A DNA stretch of 64,000 bases, taken from the NCBI RefSeq assembly GCF_051020985.1, contig NW_027475138.1, forward strand, positions 3,720,001 to 3,784,000. Direction: 5' to 3'. Source of the DNA: Nomia melanderi (lineage: Eukaryota; Arthropoda; Insecta; Hymenoptera; Halictidae). The position numbers were made by a program, and so were the translations under genes. Positions within the stretch are counted from its first letter, which is position 1; every line of letters starts with the position of its first letter. A model generated the notes under the pieces. It had not been told where the DNA came from, did no database searches, and saw only the letters and a program-made list of their open reading frames with translations. Of this stretch, positions 23,350 to 37,530 are shown in pieces.

Positions 23350-25070
23350 CCACCGTCTCATGGGGCCGGACACTCAGGGTCAGTGAAAAATCCAATATAT
23401 ATCTGGTGATATCTCGGGTGCTATTACAGATAGCGCAATAAATCAAATTGCATTGTCTGTAGGAGGCCCTGGCGCATAAATGTGGACAGCGGGAACGACC
23501 TCGGACCATCAGGGGCCGAGAAAACCACCGTCTCATGGGGCCGGACACTCAGGGTCAGGGGAAAATACAATATTTATCTGGTGATATCTTGGGTGCTATT
23601 ACAGTTAGCGCAATAAATCAAAGTGCATTGTCTGTAGGAGGTCCTGGCGCATGAATCTGTGCAGCGGGAACGACCTCGGACCACCAGGGGCCGAGAAAAC
23701 CACAGTCTCATGGGGCCGGACACTCAGGGTCAGGGAAAAATTCAATATATATCTGGTGATATCTTGGGTGCTATTAGAGATAGCGCAATAAACCAAAGTG
23801 AGTTATCTGCAGGAGGCCCTGGCGCATGAATCTGTGCAACGGGAACGACCTCGGACCACCAGGGGCCGAGAAAACCGCAGTCTCATGGGGCCGGACACTC
23901 AGGGTGAGGGAAAAATCCAATATGTATCTGGTGATATCTCGGGCGCTATTAGAGATAGCGCAATAAGCCAAAGGGAATTATCTGCAGGAGGCCCTGGCGC
24001 ATGCATCTGTGCAGCGGGAACGACCTAGGACCACCAGGGACCGAGAAAACCACCGTCTCATGGGGCCGGACACTCAGGGTCAGGGAAAAATCCAATATAT
24101 ATCTGGTGATATCTCGGGTGCTATTAGAGATAGCGCAATAAACGAAAGTGAATTATCTGCAGGAGGCCCTGGCGCATGAATTTGTGCAGCGGGAACGACC
24201 GCGGACCATCAGGGGCCGAGAAAACCACCGTCTCATGGGGCCGGACACTCTGGGTCAGCGAAAAATCCAATATATATGTGGTGATATCTCGGGTGCTATT
24301 ACAGATAGCGCAATAAATCAAAGTGCATTGTCTGTAGGAGGCCCTGGCGCATGAATCTGTGCAGCGGGAACGACCTCAGACCACCAGGGGCCGAGGAAAC
24401 CACAGTCTCATGGGGCCGGACACTCAGGGTCAGGGAAAAATCCAATATATATCTGGTGATATCTTGGGTGCTATTAGATATAGCGCAATAAACCAAAGTG
24501 AATTATCTGCAGGAGGCCCTGGCGCATGAATCTGTGCAACTGGAACGACCTCGGACCACCAGGGGCCGAAAAATCCACAGTCTCATGGGGCCGGACACTC
24601 AGGGTCAGGGAAAAATCCAATATATATCTGGTGATATCTTGGGTGCTATTAGAGATAGCGTAATAAACCAAAGTGAATTATCTGCAGGAGGCCCTGGCGC
24701 AAGAATCTGTGCAGCGGGAACGACCTCGGACCACCAGGGGCCGAGACAACAACCGTCTCATGGGGCCGGACACTCAGGGTCAGGGGAAAATCCAATATAT
24801 ATCTGGTGATATCTCGGGTGCTATTAGAGATAGCGCAATAAACCATAGTGAATTATCTGCAGGAGGCCCTGGCGCATGAATGTGTCCAGCGGGAACGACC
24901 ACGGACCACCAGGAGCCGAGAAAACCGCAGTCTCATGGGGCCGGACACTCAGGGTCAGGGAAAAATCCAATATATATCTGTTGATATCTCGGGCGCTATT
25001 AGAGATAGCGCAATAAACCAAAGTGAATTATCTGCAGGAGGCCCTGGCGCATGAATCTGTGCAGCGGGAA
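23350..25070. repeat. 10-monomer (1750 bp) higher-order unit, copy 2
   Basis: Second copy of the 10-monomer unit. Differences I saw are CAGTGAAAAA against CAGGGAAAAA near 23384 and ACAGTTAGCG against ACAGATAGCG at 23605. Identity ends near 25073, where this copy has AACGAACTCGG and then a TCCAGTTTATATC monomer that the first copy lacks at the matching place. Confidence 0.9.
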
Positions 25071-28000
25071 CGAACTCGGACCACCAGGGGCCGAGAAAAC
25101 CACCGTCTCATGGGGCCGGACACTCAGGGTCAGGGGAAAATCCAGTTTATATCTGGTGATATCTCGGGTGCTATTAGAGATAGCGCAATAAACCAAAGTG
25201 AATTCTCTGCAGGAGGCCCTGGCGCATGAATCTGTGCAGCGGGAACGACCTCGGACCACCAGGGGCCGAAAAAACCACAGTCTCATGGGGTCGGACACTC
25301 AGGGTCAGGGGAAAATCCAGTATATATCTGTTGATATCTCGGGTGCTATTAGAGGTAGCGCAATAAACCAAAGTGAATTATCTGCAGGAGGCCCTGGCGC
25401 ATGAATCTGTGCAACGGTAACGACCTCGGACCACCAGGGGTCGAAAAAACAACAGTCTCATGGGGCCGGACACTCAGGGTCAGGGAAAAATCCAATATAT
25501 ATCTGGTGATATCTCGGGTGCTATTACAGATAGCGCAATAAATCAAAGTGCATTGTCTGTAGGAGGCCCTGGCGCATGAATCTGTGCAGCGGGAACGACC
25601 TCGGACCACCAGGGGCCGAGAAAACCACAGTCTCATGGGGCGGACACTCAAGGTCAGGGGAAAATCCAATATATATCTGGTGATATCTCGGGTGCTATTA
25701 AAGATAGCGCAATAAGCCAAAGGGAATTATCTGGAGGAGGCCCTGGCGCATGCATCTGTGCAGCGGGAACGACCTAGGACCACCAGGGGCCGAGAAAACC
25801 ACCGTCTCATGGGGCCGGACACTCAGGGTAAGGGAAAAATCCAATATATATCTGGTGATATCTCGGGTGCTATTCGAGATAGCGCAATAAACGAAAGTGA
25901 ATTATCTGCAGGAGGCCCTGGTGCATGAATCTGTGCAGCGGGAACGACCGCGGACCACCAGGGGCCGAGAAAACCACCGTCTCATGGGGCCGGACACTCA
26001 GGGTCAGGGAAAAATCCAATATATATCTGGTGATATCTCGGGTGCTATTAGAGATAGCGCAATAAACCAAAGTGAATTATATGCAGGAGGCCCTGGCGCA
26101 TGAATCTGTGCAACGGTAACGACCTCGGACCACCAGGGGTCGAAAAAACAACAGTCTCATGGGGCCGGACACTCAGGGTCAGGGAAAAATCCAATATATA
26201 TCTGGTGATATCTCGGGTGCTATTAGAGATAGCGCAATAAACCAAGGTGAGTCATCTGCAGGAGGCCCTGGCGCCTGAAGCTGTGCAGCGCGAACGACCT
26301 CGGACCACCAGGGGCCGAGAAAACCACCGTCTCATGGGGCCGGACACTCTGGGTCAGCGAAAAATCCAATATATATGTGGTGATACCTCGGGTGCTATTA
26401 CAGATAGCGCAATAAATCAAAGTGCATTGTCTGTAGGAGGCCCTGGCGCATGAATCTGTGCAGCGGGAACAACCTCGGACCACCAGGGGCCGATAAAACT
26501 ACAGTCTCATGCGGCCGGACACTCAGGGTCTGGGGAAAATCCAATATATATCTGGTGATATCTCGGGTGCTATTAGAGATAGCGCAATAAATCAAAGTGC
26601 ATTGTCTGTAGGAGGCCCTGGCGCATGAATGTGTGCAGCGGGAACAACCTCGGACCACCAGGGGCCGAGAAAACCACAGTCTCATGGGGCCGGACACTCA
26701 GGGTCAGGGCAAAATCCAATATATATCTGGTGATATCTCGGGTGCTATTAGAGATAGCGCAATAAACCATAGTGAATTATCTGCAGGAGGCCCTGGCGCA
26801 TGAATGTGTGCAGCGGGAACGACCTCGGACCACCAGGGGCCGAGAAAACCGCAGTCTCATGGGGCCGGACACTCAGGGTCAGGGAAAAATCCAATATATA
26901 TCTGTTGATATCTCGGGCGCTATTAGAGATAGCGCAATAAACCAAAGTGAATTATCTGCAGGAGGACCTGGCGCATGAAGCTGTGCAGCGGGAACGACCT
27001 CGGACCACCAGGGGCCGAGGAAAGCACCGTCTCGAGGGGGCCGGACACTCTGGGCCAGGGAAAAATCCAATATATATGTGGTGATATCTCGGGTGCTATT
27101 ACAGATAACGCAATAAATCAAAGTGCATTGTCTGTAGGAGGCCCTGGCGCATGAATCTGTGCAGCGGGAACGACCTAGGACCACCAGGGGCCGAGAAAAC
27201 TACAGTCTCATGGGGCCGGACACTCAGGGTCAGGGGAAAATCCAATATATATCTGGTGATATCTCGGGTGCTATTAGAGATAGCGCAATAAACCAAGGTG
27301 AATTATCTGCAGGAGGCCCTGGCGCATGAATCTGTGCAACGGGAACGACCTCGGACCACCAGGGGCCGCGAAAACGACAGTCTCAAGGGGCCGGACACTC
27401 AGGGTCAGGGGAAAATCCAATATATATCTGGTGATATCTCTGGTGCTATTACAGATAGCGCAATAAATCAAAGTGCATTGTCTGTAGGAGGCCCTGCCGC
27501 ATGAATCTGTGCAGCGGGAACGACCTCGGACCACCAGGGGCCGAGAAAACCACCGTCCCGAGGGGCCGGACACTTAGGGTCAGTGAAAATTCAATATCTA
27601 TCTGGTGATATCTCGGGTGCTATTACAGATAGCGCAATAAATCAAAGTGAATTATCTGCAGGAGGCCCTGGCGCATGAATCTGTGCAAGGGGAACGACCT
27701 CGGACCACCAGGGGCCGAAAAAACCACAGTCTCATGGGGCCGGACTCTCACGGTCAGGGTAAAATCCAATATATATCTGGTGATATCTCGGGTGCGATTA
27801 CAGATAGCGCAATAAATCAAAGTGCATTGTCTGTAGGAGGCCCTGGCGCATGAATCTGTGCAGTGGGAACGACCTCGGACCACCAGGGGCCGAGAAAACC
27901 ACCGTCTCATGGGGCCGGGCACTCAGGGTCTGGGGAAAATCCAATATATATCTGGTGATATCTCGGGTGCTATTAGAGATAGCGCAATAAATCAAAGTGC

Positions 28001-28320
28001 ATTGTCTGTAGGAGGCCCTGGCGCATGAATCTGTGCAGCGGGAACGACCTCGGACCACCAGGGGCCGAGAAAACTACAGTCTCATGCGGCCGGACACTCA
28101 GGGTCTGGGGAAAATCCAATATATATCTGGTGATATCTCGGGTCCTATTACAGATAGCGAAATAAATCAAAGTGCATTGTCTGTAGGAGGCCCTGGCGCA
28201 TGAATCCGTGCAGCGGGAACGACCTCGGACCACCAGGGGCCGAGGAAACCACAGTCTCATGGGGCCGGACACTCAGGGTCAGGGAAAAATCCAATATATA
28301 TCTGGTGATATCTTGGGTGC
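25071..28320. repeat. Mixed satellite segment with three small indels
   Basis: About 18-19 monomers. One base is lost at 25640-25641 (GGGGCGG for GGGGCCGG), which fuses two minus-strand open frames into a spurious 123-codon frame. One base is gained at the CTCGAG variant (27031) and one lost near 27588 (GAAAATTC for GAAAAATCC). Types present include GGTCGAAAAAAC monomers (25440, 26139), GTGAGTCATCTGCAGG with CGCGAACG (26248, 26289; copied near 30270), and CCACCGTCCCGAGG (27551; its sister at 60291 lacks the deletion). Confidence 0.75.
27026..27045 (+). repeat. CTCGAG-bearing +1 monomer variant, copy 2
   Basis: CTCGAG at 27031-27036 followed by an extra G. It has the linked CACTCTGGGCCAGG signature of copy 1, but upstream reads GCGCATGAAGCTG instead of GCGCCTGAAGCTG. 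Confidence 0.85.
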
Positions 28321-31300
28321 TATTAGATATAGCGCAATAAACCAAAGTGCATTATCTGCAGGAGGCCCTGGCGCATGAATCTGTGCAACGGGAACGACCT
28401 CGGACCACCAGGGGCCGAAAAATCCACAGTCTCATGGGGCCGGACACTCAGGGTCAGGGAAAAATCCAATATATATCTGGTGATATCTTGGGTGCTATTA
28501 GCGATAGCGTAATAAACCAAAGTGAATTATCTGCAGGAGGCCCTGGCGCAAGAATCTGTGCAGCGGGAACGACCTCGGACCACCAGGGGCCGAGACAACA
28601 ACCGTCTCATGGGGCCGGACACTCAGGGTCAGGGAAAAATCCAATATATATCTGGTGATATCTCGGGTTATATTACAGATAGCACAATAAATCAAAGTGC
28701 ATTGTCTGTAGGAGGCCCTGGCGCATGAATCTGTGCAGCGGGAACGACCTCGGACCACCAGGGGCCGAGACAACCACCGTCTCATGGGGCCGGACACTCA
28801 GGGTCAGGGGAAAATCCAATATATATCTGGTGATATCTCGGGTGCTATTACAGATAGAGCAATAAACCAAAGTGAATTATCTGCAGGAGGCCCTGAACCA
28901 TGCATCTGTGCAGCGGGAACGACCTCGGACCACCAGGGGCCGAGAAAACCACCGTCTCATGGGGCCGGACACTCAGGGTCAGGGAAAAATGCAATATATA
29001 TCTGGTGATATGTCGGGTGCTATTACAGATAGCACAATAAATCAAAGTGCATTGTCTGGACGAGGCCCTGGCGCATGAATCTGGGCAGCGGGAACGACCT
29101 CGGACCACCAGGGGCCGAGAAAACCACAGTCTCATGGGGCCGGACACTCAGGGTCAGGGGAAAATCCAATATATATCTGGTGATATCTCGGGTGCTATTA
29201 GAGATAGGGCAATAAACCAAAGTGAATTATCTGCAGCAGGCCATGGCGCATGAATCTGTGCAACGGGAACGACCTCGCACCACCAGGGGCCGAGAAAACC
29301 ACAGTCTCATGGGGCCGGACACTCAGGGTCAGGGGAAAATCCAATATATATCTGGTGATATCTCGGATGCTATTACAGATAGAGCAATAAATCAAAGTGC
29401 ATTGTCTGTAGGAGGCCCTGGCGCATGAATCTCTGCAGCGGGAACAACCTCGGACCACCAGGGGCCGAGAAAACCACCGTCTCATGGGGCCGGACACTCA
29501 GGGTCAGGGAAAAATGCTATATATATCTGGTGATATGTCGGGTGCTATTACAGATAGCGCAATAAATCCAAGTGCATTGTCTGGAGGAGGCCCTGGCGCA
29601 TGTATCTGGGCAGCGGGAACGACCTCGAACCACCAGGGGCCGAGAAAACCACAGTCTCATGGGGCCGGACACTCAGGGTCAGGGGAAAATCCAATATATA
29701 TCTGGTGATATCTCGGGTGCTATTAGATACAGCGCAATAAACCAAAGTGAATTATCTGCAGGAGGCCCTGGCGCATGAATCTGGGCAGCGGGAACGACCT
29801 CGGAACACCAGGGGCCGAGAAAACCACCGTCTCATGGGACAGGACACTCAGGGTCAGTGAAGAATCCAATATATATCTGCTGATATCTCGGGTGCTGTTA
29901 CAGATAGCGCAATAAATCAAAGTGCATTGTCTGTAGGAGACCCTGGCGCATGAACCTGTGCAGCGGGAACGTTCTCGGACCTCCAGGGACCGAGAAAACC
30001 ACAGTCTCATGGGGCCGGACACTCAAGGTCAGGGGAAAATCCAATATATATGTGGTGATATCTCGGGTGCTATTACAGATAGCGCAATAAATCAAAGTGC
30101 ATTGTCTGTAGGAGACCCTGGCGCATGAACCTGTCCAGCGGGAACGACCTCGGACCACCAGGGGCCGAGAAAACCACCGTCTCATGGGGCCGGACACTCT
30201 GGGTCAGCGAAAAATCCAATATATATCTGGTGATATCTCGGGTGCTATTAGAGATAGCGCAATAAACCAAGGTGAGTCATCTGCAGGAGGCCCTGGCGCC
30301 TGAAGCTGTGCAGCGCGAACGACCTCGGACCACCAGGGGCCGAGAAAACCACCGTCTCATGGGGCCGGACACTCAGGGTCAGTGAAAAATCCAGTATATA
30401 TCTGGTGATATCTCGGGTGCTATTAGAGATAGCGCAATAAACCAAAGTGAATTATCTGCAGGAGGCCCTGGCGCATGAATCTGTGCAGCGGGAACGTCCT
30501 CGGACCTCCAGGGGCCGAGACAACCACCGTCTCATGGGGCCGGACACTCAGGGTCAGGGTAAAATCCAATATATATCTGGTGATATCTCGGGTGCTATTA
30601 GAGATAGCGCAATAAACCAAAGTGAATTATCTGCAGGAGGCCCTGGCGCATGAATCTGTGCAGCGGGAACGACCTCGGACCACCAGGGTCCGAGAAAACC
30701 ACAGTCTCATGGGGCCGGACACTCAGGGTCAGGGAAAAATCCATTATATATCTGGTGATAGATCGGGTGCCATTAGAGATAGCTCGATAAATCAAAGTGC
30801 ATTGTCTGCAGGAGGCCCTGACGCATGAATCTGTGCAGCGGGAACGACCTCGGACCACCAGGGGCCGAGAAAACCACAGTCTCATCGGGCCGAGAACTCA
30901 GGGTCAGGCAAAAATCCAATATATATCTGGTGATATCTCGGGTGCTATTACACATAGCGCATTAAACCAACGCGCATTGTCTGTAGGAGGCCATGGCGCA
31001 TGAATCTGTGCAGCGGGAACGACCTCGGACCACCAGGGGCCGAGAAAACCACAGTCTCATGAAGCCGGACACTCAGGGTCAGGGGAAAATCCAATATATA
31101 TCTGGTGATATCTCGGGTGCTATTACAGATAGCGCAATAAATCAAAGTGAATTATCTGCAGGAGGCCCTGGCGCATGAATCTGTGTAGCGGGAACGACCT
31201 CGGACCACCAGGGGCCGAGAAAACCACAGTCACATGGGGCCGGTCACTCAGGGTCAGGGGAAAATCCAATATATATCTGGTGATATCTCGGGTGCTATTA

Positions 31301-31918
31301 GATACAGCGCAATAAACCAAAGTGAATTATCTGCAGGAGGCCCTGGCGCATGAATCTGGGCAGCGGGAACGACCTCGGACCACCAGGGGCCGAGAAAACC
31401 ACAGTCTAATGGGGCCGGACACTCAGGGTCAGGGGAAAATCCAATATATATCAGGTGATATCTCGGGTGCTATTAGAGATAGCGCAATAAACCAAAGTGA
31501 ATTATCTGCAGGAGGCCCTGCCGCATGCATCTGTGCAGCGGGAACGACCTCGGAACACCAGGGGCCGAGAAAACCACCGTCTCATGGGGCCGGACACTCA
31601 GGGACAGGGAAAAATCAAAAATATATCTGCTGATATCTCGGGTGCTATTGCAGATAGCGCAATAAATCAAAGAGCATTGTCTGCAGGAGGCCCTTGGGAA
31701 TGAATCTGTGCAGCGGGAACGACCTCTGACCACAAGAGGCCGAGAAAACCACCGTCTCAAGGGGCCGGACACTCAGGGTCGAGGAAAAATCCAATATATA
31801 TCTGGTGATATCTCGGGTGCTATTACAGATAGCGCGATAAATCAAAGTGCATTGTCTGTAGGAGGCACAGGCGAATGAGTCTGTGCAGCAGGAACGACCT
31901 CGAACCACCAGGGGCCGA

Positions 31919-31976
31919 GAAAATTACAGATATTCGGAATCCGTCACCCAAGGTCATGTGAAAATCCAGCATATAT
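31919..31976 (+). repeat. Divergent monomer subtype, copy 4
   Basis: Core with ATATTCGGAATCCGTC and CCAAGGTCATGTG, followed by TGATATTTCGGGTGCTATTA and TAGATAG. The monomer before it carries GGCACAGGCGAATGAGTC and CAGCAGGAACGACCTCGAACC. This longer signature is shared by copies 5-7, showing that copies 4-7 are one lineage distinct from copies 1-3. Confidence 0.9.
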
Positions 31977-32668
31977 CTGGTGATATTTCGGGTGCTATTA
32001 TAGATAGCGCAATAAACCAAAGTGAATTATCTGCAGGAGGCCCTGGCGCATGAATCTGTGCAGCGGGAACGTCCTCGGACCTCCAGGGGCCGAGACAACC
32101 ACCGTCTCATGGGGCCGGACACTCAGGGTCAGGGTAAAATCCAATATATATCTGGTGATATCTCGGGTTCTATTACAGATAGCGCAATAAATCAATGTGC
32201 ATTGTCTGTAGGAGGCCCTGGCGCATGAATCTGTGCAGCGGGAACGACCTCGGACCACCAGGGGCCGAGAAAACCACAGTCTCATGAAGCCGGACACTCA
32301 GGGTCAGGGGAAAATCCAATATATATCTGGTGATAGATCGGGTGCCATTAGAGATAGCTCGATAAATCAAAGTGCATTGTCTGCAGGAGGCCCTGGCGCA
32401 TGAATCTGTGTAGCGGGAACGACCTCGGACCACCAGGGGCCGAGAAAACCACAGTCACATGGGGCCGGTCACTCAGGGTCAGGGGAAAATCCAATATATA
32501 TCTGGTGATATCTCGGGTGCTATTAGATACAGCGCAATAAACCAAATTGAATTATCTGCAGGAGGCCCTGGCGCAAGAATCTGGGCAGCGGGATCGACCT
32601 CGGACCACCAGGGGCCGAGAAAACCACAGTCTAGTGGGGCCGGACACTCAGGGTCAGGGGAAAATCCA

Positions 32669-32684
32669 ATATATATATCAAGTG
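32669..32684 (+). repeat. TA-insert (+2) monomer variant, copy 1
   Basis: The CCAAT/TATA part reads CCAATATATATATCAAGTG instead of CCAATATATATCTGGTG, a gain of two bases in the AT run plus CTGG to CAAG. It is linked to CAGTCTAGTGGGGCC about 40 bases upstream and to GTGTATTATCTGCAAGAGG downstream. Confidence 0.9.
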
Positions 32685-33599
32685 ATATCTCGGGTGCTAT
32701 TAGATACAGCGCAATAAACCAAAGTGTATTATCTGCAAGAGGCCCTGGCGCATGCATCTGTGCAGCGGGAACGACCTCGGACCACCAGGGGCCGAGAAAA
32801 CTAAAGTCTCATGGGGCCGGACACTCAGGGTCTGGGGAAAATCCGTTATATATCTGGTGATATGTCGGGAGCTATTACAGATAGCGCAATAAATCAAAGT
32901 TCATTGTCTGGAGGAGGCCCTGGCGCATGAATCTGTGCAGCGGGAACGACCACGGACCCCCAGGGGCCGAGAAAACTACAGTCTCATGCGGCCGGACACT
33001 CAGGGTCAGGGAAAAATCCAATATATATCTGGTGATATCTTGGGTGCTATTAGATATAGCGCAATAAACCAAAGTGCATTATCTTCAGGAGGCCCTGGCG
33101 CATGAATCTGTGCAACGGGAACGACCTCGGACCACCAGGGGCCGAAAAATCCACAGTCTCATGGGGCCGGACACTCAGGGTCAGGGAAAAATCCAATATA
33201 TATCTGGTGATATCTTGGGTGCTATTAGCGATAGCGTAATAAACCAAAGTGAATTATCTGCAGGAGGCCCTGGCGCAAGAATCTGTGCAGCGGGAACGAC
33301 CTCGGACCACCAGGGGCCGAGAAAACCACCGTCTCATGGGGCCGGACACTCAGGGTCAGGGAAAAATGCAATATATATCTGGTGATATGTCGGGTGCTAT
33401 TACAGATAGCACAATAAATCAAAGTGCATTGTCTGGACGAGGTCCTGGCGCATGAATCTGGGCAGCGGGAACGACCTCGGACCACCAGGGGCCGAGAAAA
33501 CCACAGTCTCATGGGGCCGGACACTCAGGGTCAGGGGAAAATTCAATATATATCTGGTGATATCTCGGGTGCTATTAGAGACAGCGCAATAAACCAAAG

Positions 33600-34560
33600 T
33601 GAATTATCTGCAGGAGGCCCTGCCGCATGCATCTGTGCAGCGGGAACGACCTCGGACCACCAGGGGCCGAGAAAACCACAGTCTCATGGGGCCGGACACT
33701 CAGGGTCAGGGGAAAATCCAATATATATCTGGTGATATCTCGGGTGCTATTAGAGATAGGGCAATAAACCAAAGTGAATTATCTGCAGCAGGCCATGGCG
33801 CATGAATCTGTGCAACGGGATCGACCTCGCACCACCAGGGGCCGAGAAAACCACAGTCTCATGGGGCCGGACACTCAGGGTCAGGGGAGAATCCAATATA
33901 TATGTGGTGATATCTCGGGTGCTATTACAGATAGAGCAATAAATCAAAGTGCATTGTCTGGAGGAGGCCTTGGCGCATGTATCTGGGCAGCGGGAACGAC
34001 CTCGAACCACCAGGGGCCGAGAAAACCACAGTCTCATGGGGCCGGACACTCAGGGTCAGGGGAAAATCCAATATATATCTGGTGATATCTCGGGTGCTAT
34101 TAGATACAGCGCAATAAACCAAAGTGAATTATCTGCAGGAGGCCCTGGCGCATGAATCTGGGCAGCGGGAACGACCTCGGACCACCAGGGGCCGAGAAAA
34201 CCACAGTCTAATGGGGCCGGACACTCAGGGTCAGGGGAAAATCCAATATATATCTGGTGATATCTCGGGTGCTATTAGAGATAGCGCAATAAACCAAAGT
34301 GAATTATCTGCAGGAGGCCCTGCCGCATGCATCTGTGCAGCGGGAACGACCTCGGAACACCAGGGGCCGAGAAAACCACCGTCTCATGGGGCAGGACACT
34401 CAGGGTCAGTGAAAAATCCAATATATATCTGCTGATATCTCGGGTGCTGTTACAGATAGCGCAATAAATCAAAGTGCATTGTCTCTAGGAGACCCTGGCG
34501 CATGAACCTGTGCAGCGGGAACGTTCTCGGACCTCCAGGGGCCGAGACAACAACCGTCTC
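33600..34560. repeat. Block repeated at 45330-46290
   Basis: About five and a half monomers match at a spacing of 11730 bp. Shared markers are GCAGCAGGCCATGGCG (33784), GATCGACCTCGCACC (33828), TATGTGGTG (33901), GGCCTTGGCG with GTATCTGGGCAGCGG (33966), GTCTAATGGGG (34206) and GTCTCTAGGAGACCC (34481). The match ends after GTTCTCGGACCTCCAGGG; here the next monomer is GACAACAACC, there it is GAGAAAACC with CTCATGGTC. Confidence 0.8.
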
Positions 34561-36870
34561 ATGGGGCCGGACACTCAGGGTCAGGGAAAAATCCAATATA
34601 TATCTGGTGATATCTCGGGTTATATTACAGATAGCACAATAAATCAAAGTGCATTGTCTGTAGGAGGCCCTGTCGCATGAATCTGTGCAGAGGGAACGAC
34701 CTCGGACCACCAGGGGCCGAGAAAACCACCGTCTCATGGCGCCGGACACTCAGGGTCAGGGGAAAATTCAATATATATCTGGTGATATCTCGGGTGCTAT
34801 TACAGATAGCGCAATAAATCAAAGTGAATTATCTGCAGGAGGCCCTGGCTCATGAATCTGTGCAGCGGGAACGACCTCGGACCACCAGGGGCCGAGAAAA
34901 CCACAGTGTCATGGAGCCGGACACTCAGGGTCAGGGGAAAATCCAATATATATCTGGTGATATCTCGGGTGCTATTAGATACAGCGCAATAAACCAAATT
35001 GAATTATCTGCAGGAGGCCCTGGCGCATGAACCTGTCCAGCGGGAACGACCTCGGACCACCAGGGGCTGAGAAAACCACCGTCTCATGGGGCCGGACACT
35101 CTGGGTCAGCGAAAAATCCAATATATATCTGGTGATATCTCGGGTGCTATTACAGATAGCGCAATAAATCAAAGTGCATTGTCTGTAGGAGGCCCTGGCG
35201 CATGACTCTGTGCAGCGGGAACGACCTCGGACCACCAGGGGCCGAGAAAACTACAGTCTCATGCGGCCGGACACTCAGGGTCTGGGGAAAATACAATATA
35301 TATCTGGTGATATCTCGGGTCCTATTACAGATAGCGAAATAAATCAAAGTGCATTGTCTGTAGGAGGCCCTGGCGCATGAATCTGTGCAGCGGGAACGAC
35401 CTCGGACCACCAGGGGCCAAGGAAACCACAGTCTCATGGGGCCAGACACTCAGGGTCAGGGAAAAATCCAATATATATCTGGTGATATCTTGGGTGCTAT
35501 TAGATATAGCGCAATAAACCAAAGTGAATTATCTGCAGGAGGCCCTGGCGCATGAATCTGTGCAACGGGAACGACCTCGGACCACCAGGGGCCGAAAAAT
35601 CCACAGTCTCATGGGGCCGGACACTCAGGATCAGGGAAAAATCCAATATATATCTGGTGATATCTTGGGTGCTATTAGAGATAGCGTAATAAACCAAAGT
35701 GAATTATCTGCAGGAGGCCCTGGCGCAAGAATCTGTGCAGCGGGAACGACCTCGGACCACCAGGGGCCGAGACAACAACCGTCTCATGGGGCCGGACACT
35801 CAGGGTCAGGGAAAAATCCAATATATATCTGGTGATATCTCGGGTTATATTACAGATAGCACAATAAATCAAAGTGCATTGTCTGTAGGAGGCCCTGGCG
35901 CATGAATCTGTGCAGAGGAAACGATTTCGGACCACCAGGGGCCGAGACAACAACCGTCTCATGGGGCCGGACACTCAGGGTCAGGGAAAAATCCAATATA
36001 TATCTGGTGATATCTCGGGTTATATTACAGATAGCACAATAAATCAAAGTGCATTGTCTGTAGGAGGCCCTGTCGCATGAATCTGTGCAGAGGGAACGAC
36101 CTCGGACCACCAGGGGCCGAGAAAACCACCGTCTCATGGCGCCGGACACTCAGGGTCAGGGGAAAATCCAATATATATCTGGTGATATCTCGGGTGCTAT
36201 TACAGATAGCGCAATAAATCAAAGTGAATTATCTGCAGGAGGCCCTGGCTCATGAATCTGTGCAGCGGGAACGACCTCGGACCACCAGGGGCCGAGAAAA
36301 CCACAGTGTCATGGAGCCGGACACTCAGGGTCAGGGGAAAATCCAATATATATCTGGTGATATCTCGGGTGCTATTACAGATAGCGCAATAAACCAAAGT
36401 GAATTATCTGCAGGAGGCCCTGGCGCATGAATCTGTGCAGCGGGAACGACCTCGGACCACCAGGGGCCGAGAAAACCACACTCTCATGGAGCCGGACACT
36501 CAGGGTCAGGGGAAAATCCAATATATATCTGGTGATATCTCGGGTGCTATTACAGATAGCGCAATAAATCAAAGTGAATTATCTGCAGGAGGCCCTGGCG
36601 CATGAATCTGTGTAGCGGGAACGACCTCGGACCACCAGGGGCCGAGAAAACCACAGTCACATGGGGCCGGTCACTCAGGGTCAGGGGAAAATCTAATATA
36701 TATCTGGCGATATCTCGGGTGCTATTAGATACAGCGCAATAAACCAAATTGAATTATCTGCAGGAGGCCCTGGCGCATGAATCTGGGCAGCGGGAACGAC
36801 CTCGGACCACCAGGGGCCGAGAAAACCACAGTCTAGTGGGGCCGGACACTCAGGGTCAGGGGAAAATCCA

Positions 36871-36886
36871 ATATACATATCAAGTG
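36871..36886 (+). repeat. TA-insert (+2) monomer variant, copy 2
   Basis: CCAATATACATATCAAGTG, with the same linked CTAGTGGGG and CTGCAAGAGG variants. It has a T to C change in the AT run that is shared only with copy 4, as expected if those two are duplicates. Confidence 0.9.
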
Positions 36887-37530
36887 ATATCTCGGGTGCT
36901 ATTAGATACAGCGCAATAAACCAAAGTGTATTATCTGCAAGAGGCCCTGGCGCATGCATCTGTGCAGCGGAAACGACCTCGGACCACCAGGGGCCGAGAA
37001 AACTAAAGTCTCATGAGGCCGGACACTCAGGGTCTGGGGAAAATCCATTATATATCTGGTGATATGTCGGGAGCTATTACAGATAGCGCAATAAATCAAA
37101 GTTCATTGTCTGGAGGAGGCCCTGGCGCATGAATCTGTGCAGAGGGAACGACCTCGGACCACCAGGGGCCGAGACAACAACCGTCTCATGGGGCCGGACA
37201 CTCAGGGTCAGGGAAAAATCCAATATATATCTGGTGATATCTCGGGTTATATTACAGATAGCACAATAAATCAAAGTGCATTGTCTGTAGGAGGCCCTGT
37301 CGCATGAATCTGTGCAGAGGGAACGACCTCGGACCACCAGGGGCCGAGAAAACCACCGTCTCATGGCGCCGGACACTCAGGGTCAGGGGAAAATCCAATA
37401 TATATCTGGTGATATCTCGGGTGCTATTACAGATAGCGCAATAAATCAAAGTGAGTTATCTGCAGGAGGCCCTGGCGCCTGAAGCTGTGCAGCGGGAACG
37501 ACCTCGGACCACCAGGGGCCGAGAAAACCA

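Larger units (their letters stand above)
28321..33600. repeat. Mosaic satellite segment, about 30 monomers
   Basis: Cassettes from several parts of the window meet here. 28870-29750 resembles 33250-34100 (spacing 25 monomers plus the 2-bp gain), with shared TGATATGTCGGG, CTGGACGAGG and GAATCTGGGCAGCGG monomers. The CGAAAAATCCACAG / GCGCAAGAATCTG pair occurs at about 28350 and 33075. A CGTCCTCGGACCTCCAGG monomer occurs at 30495 and 32070. GATAGATCGGGTGCCATTAGAG monomers with AGCTCG occur at 30758 and 32332. One divergent subtype and one TA-insert variant lie inside and are listed separately. Confidence 0.7.

Noticed and set aside
25349..25720. A longer minus-strand open frame of 123 codons
   Set aside because: It is made by the single-base deletion at 25640-25641, which joins frames of two neighbouring monomers.
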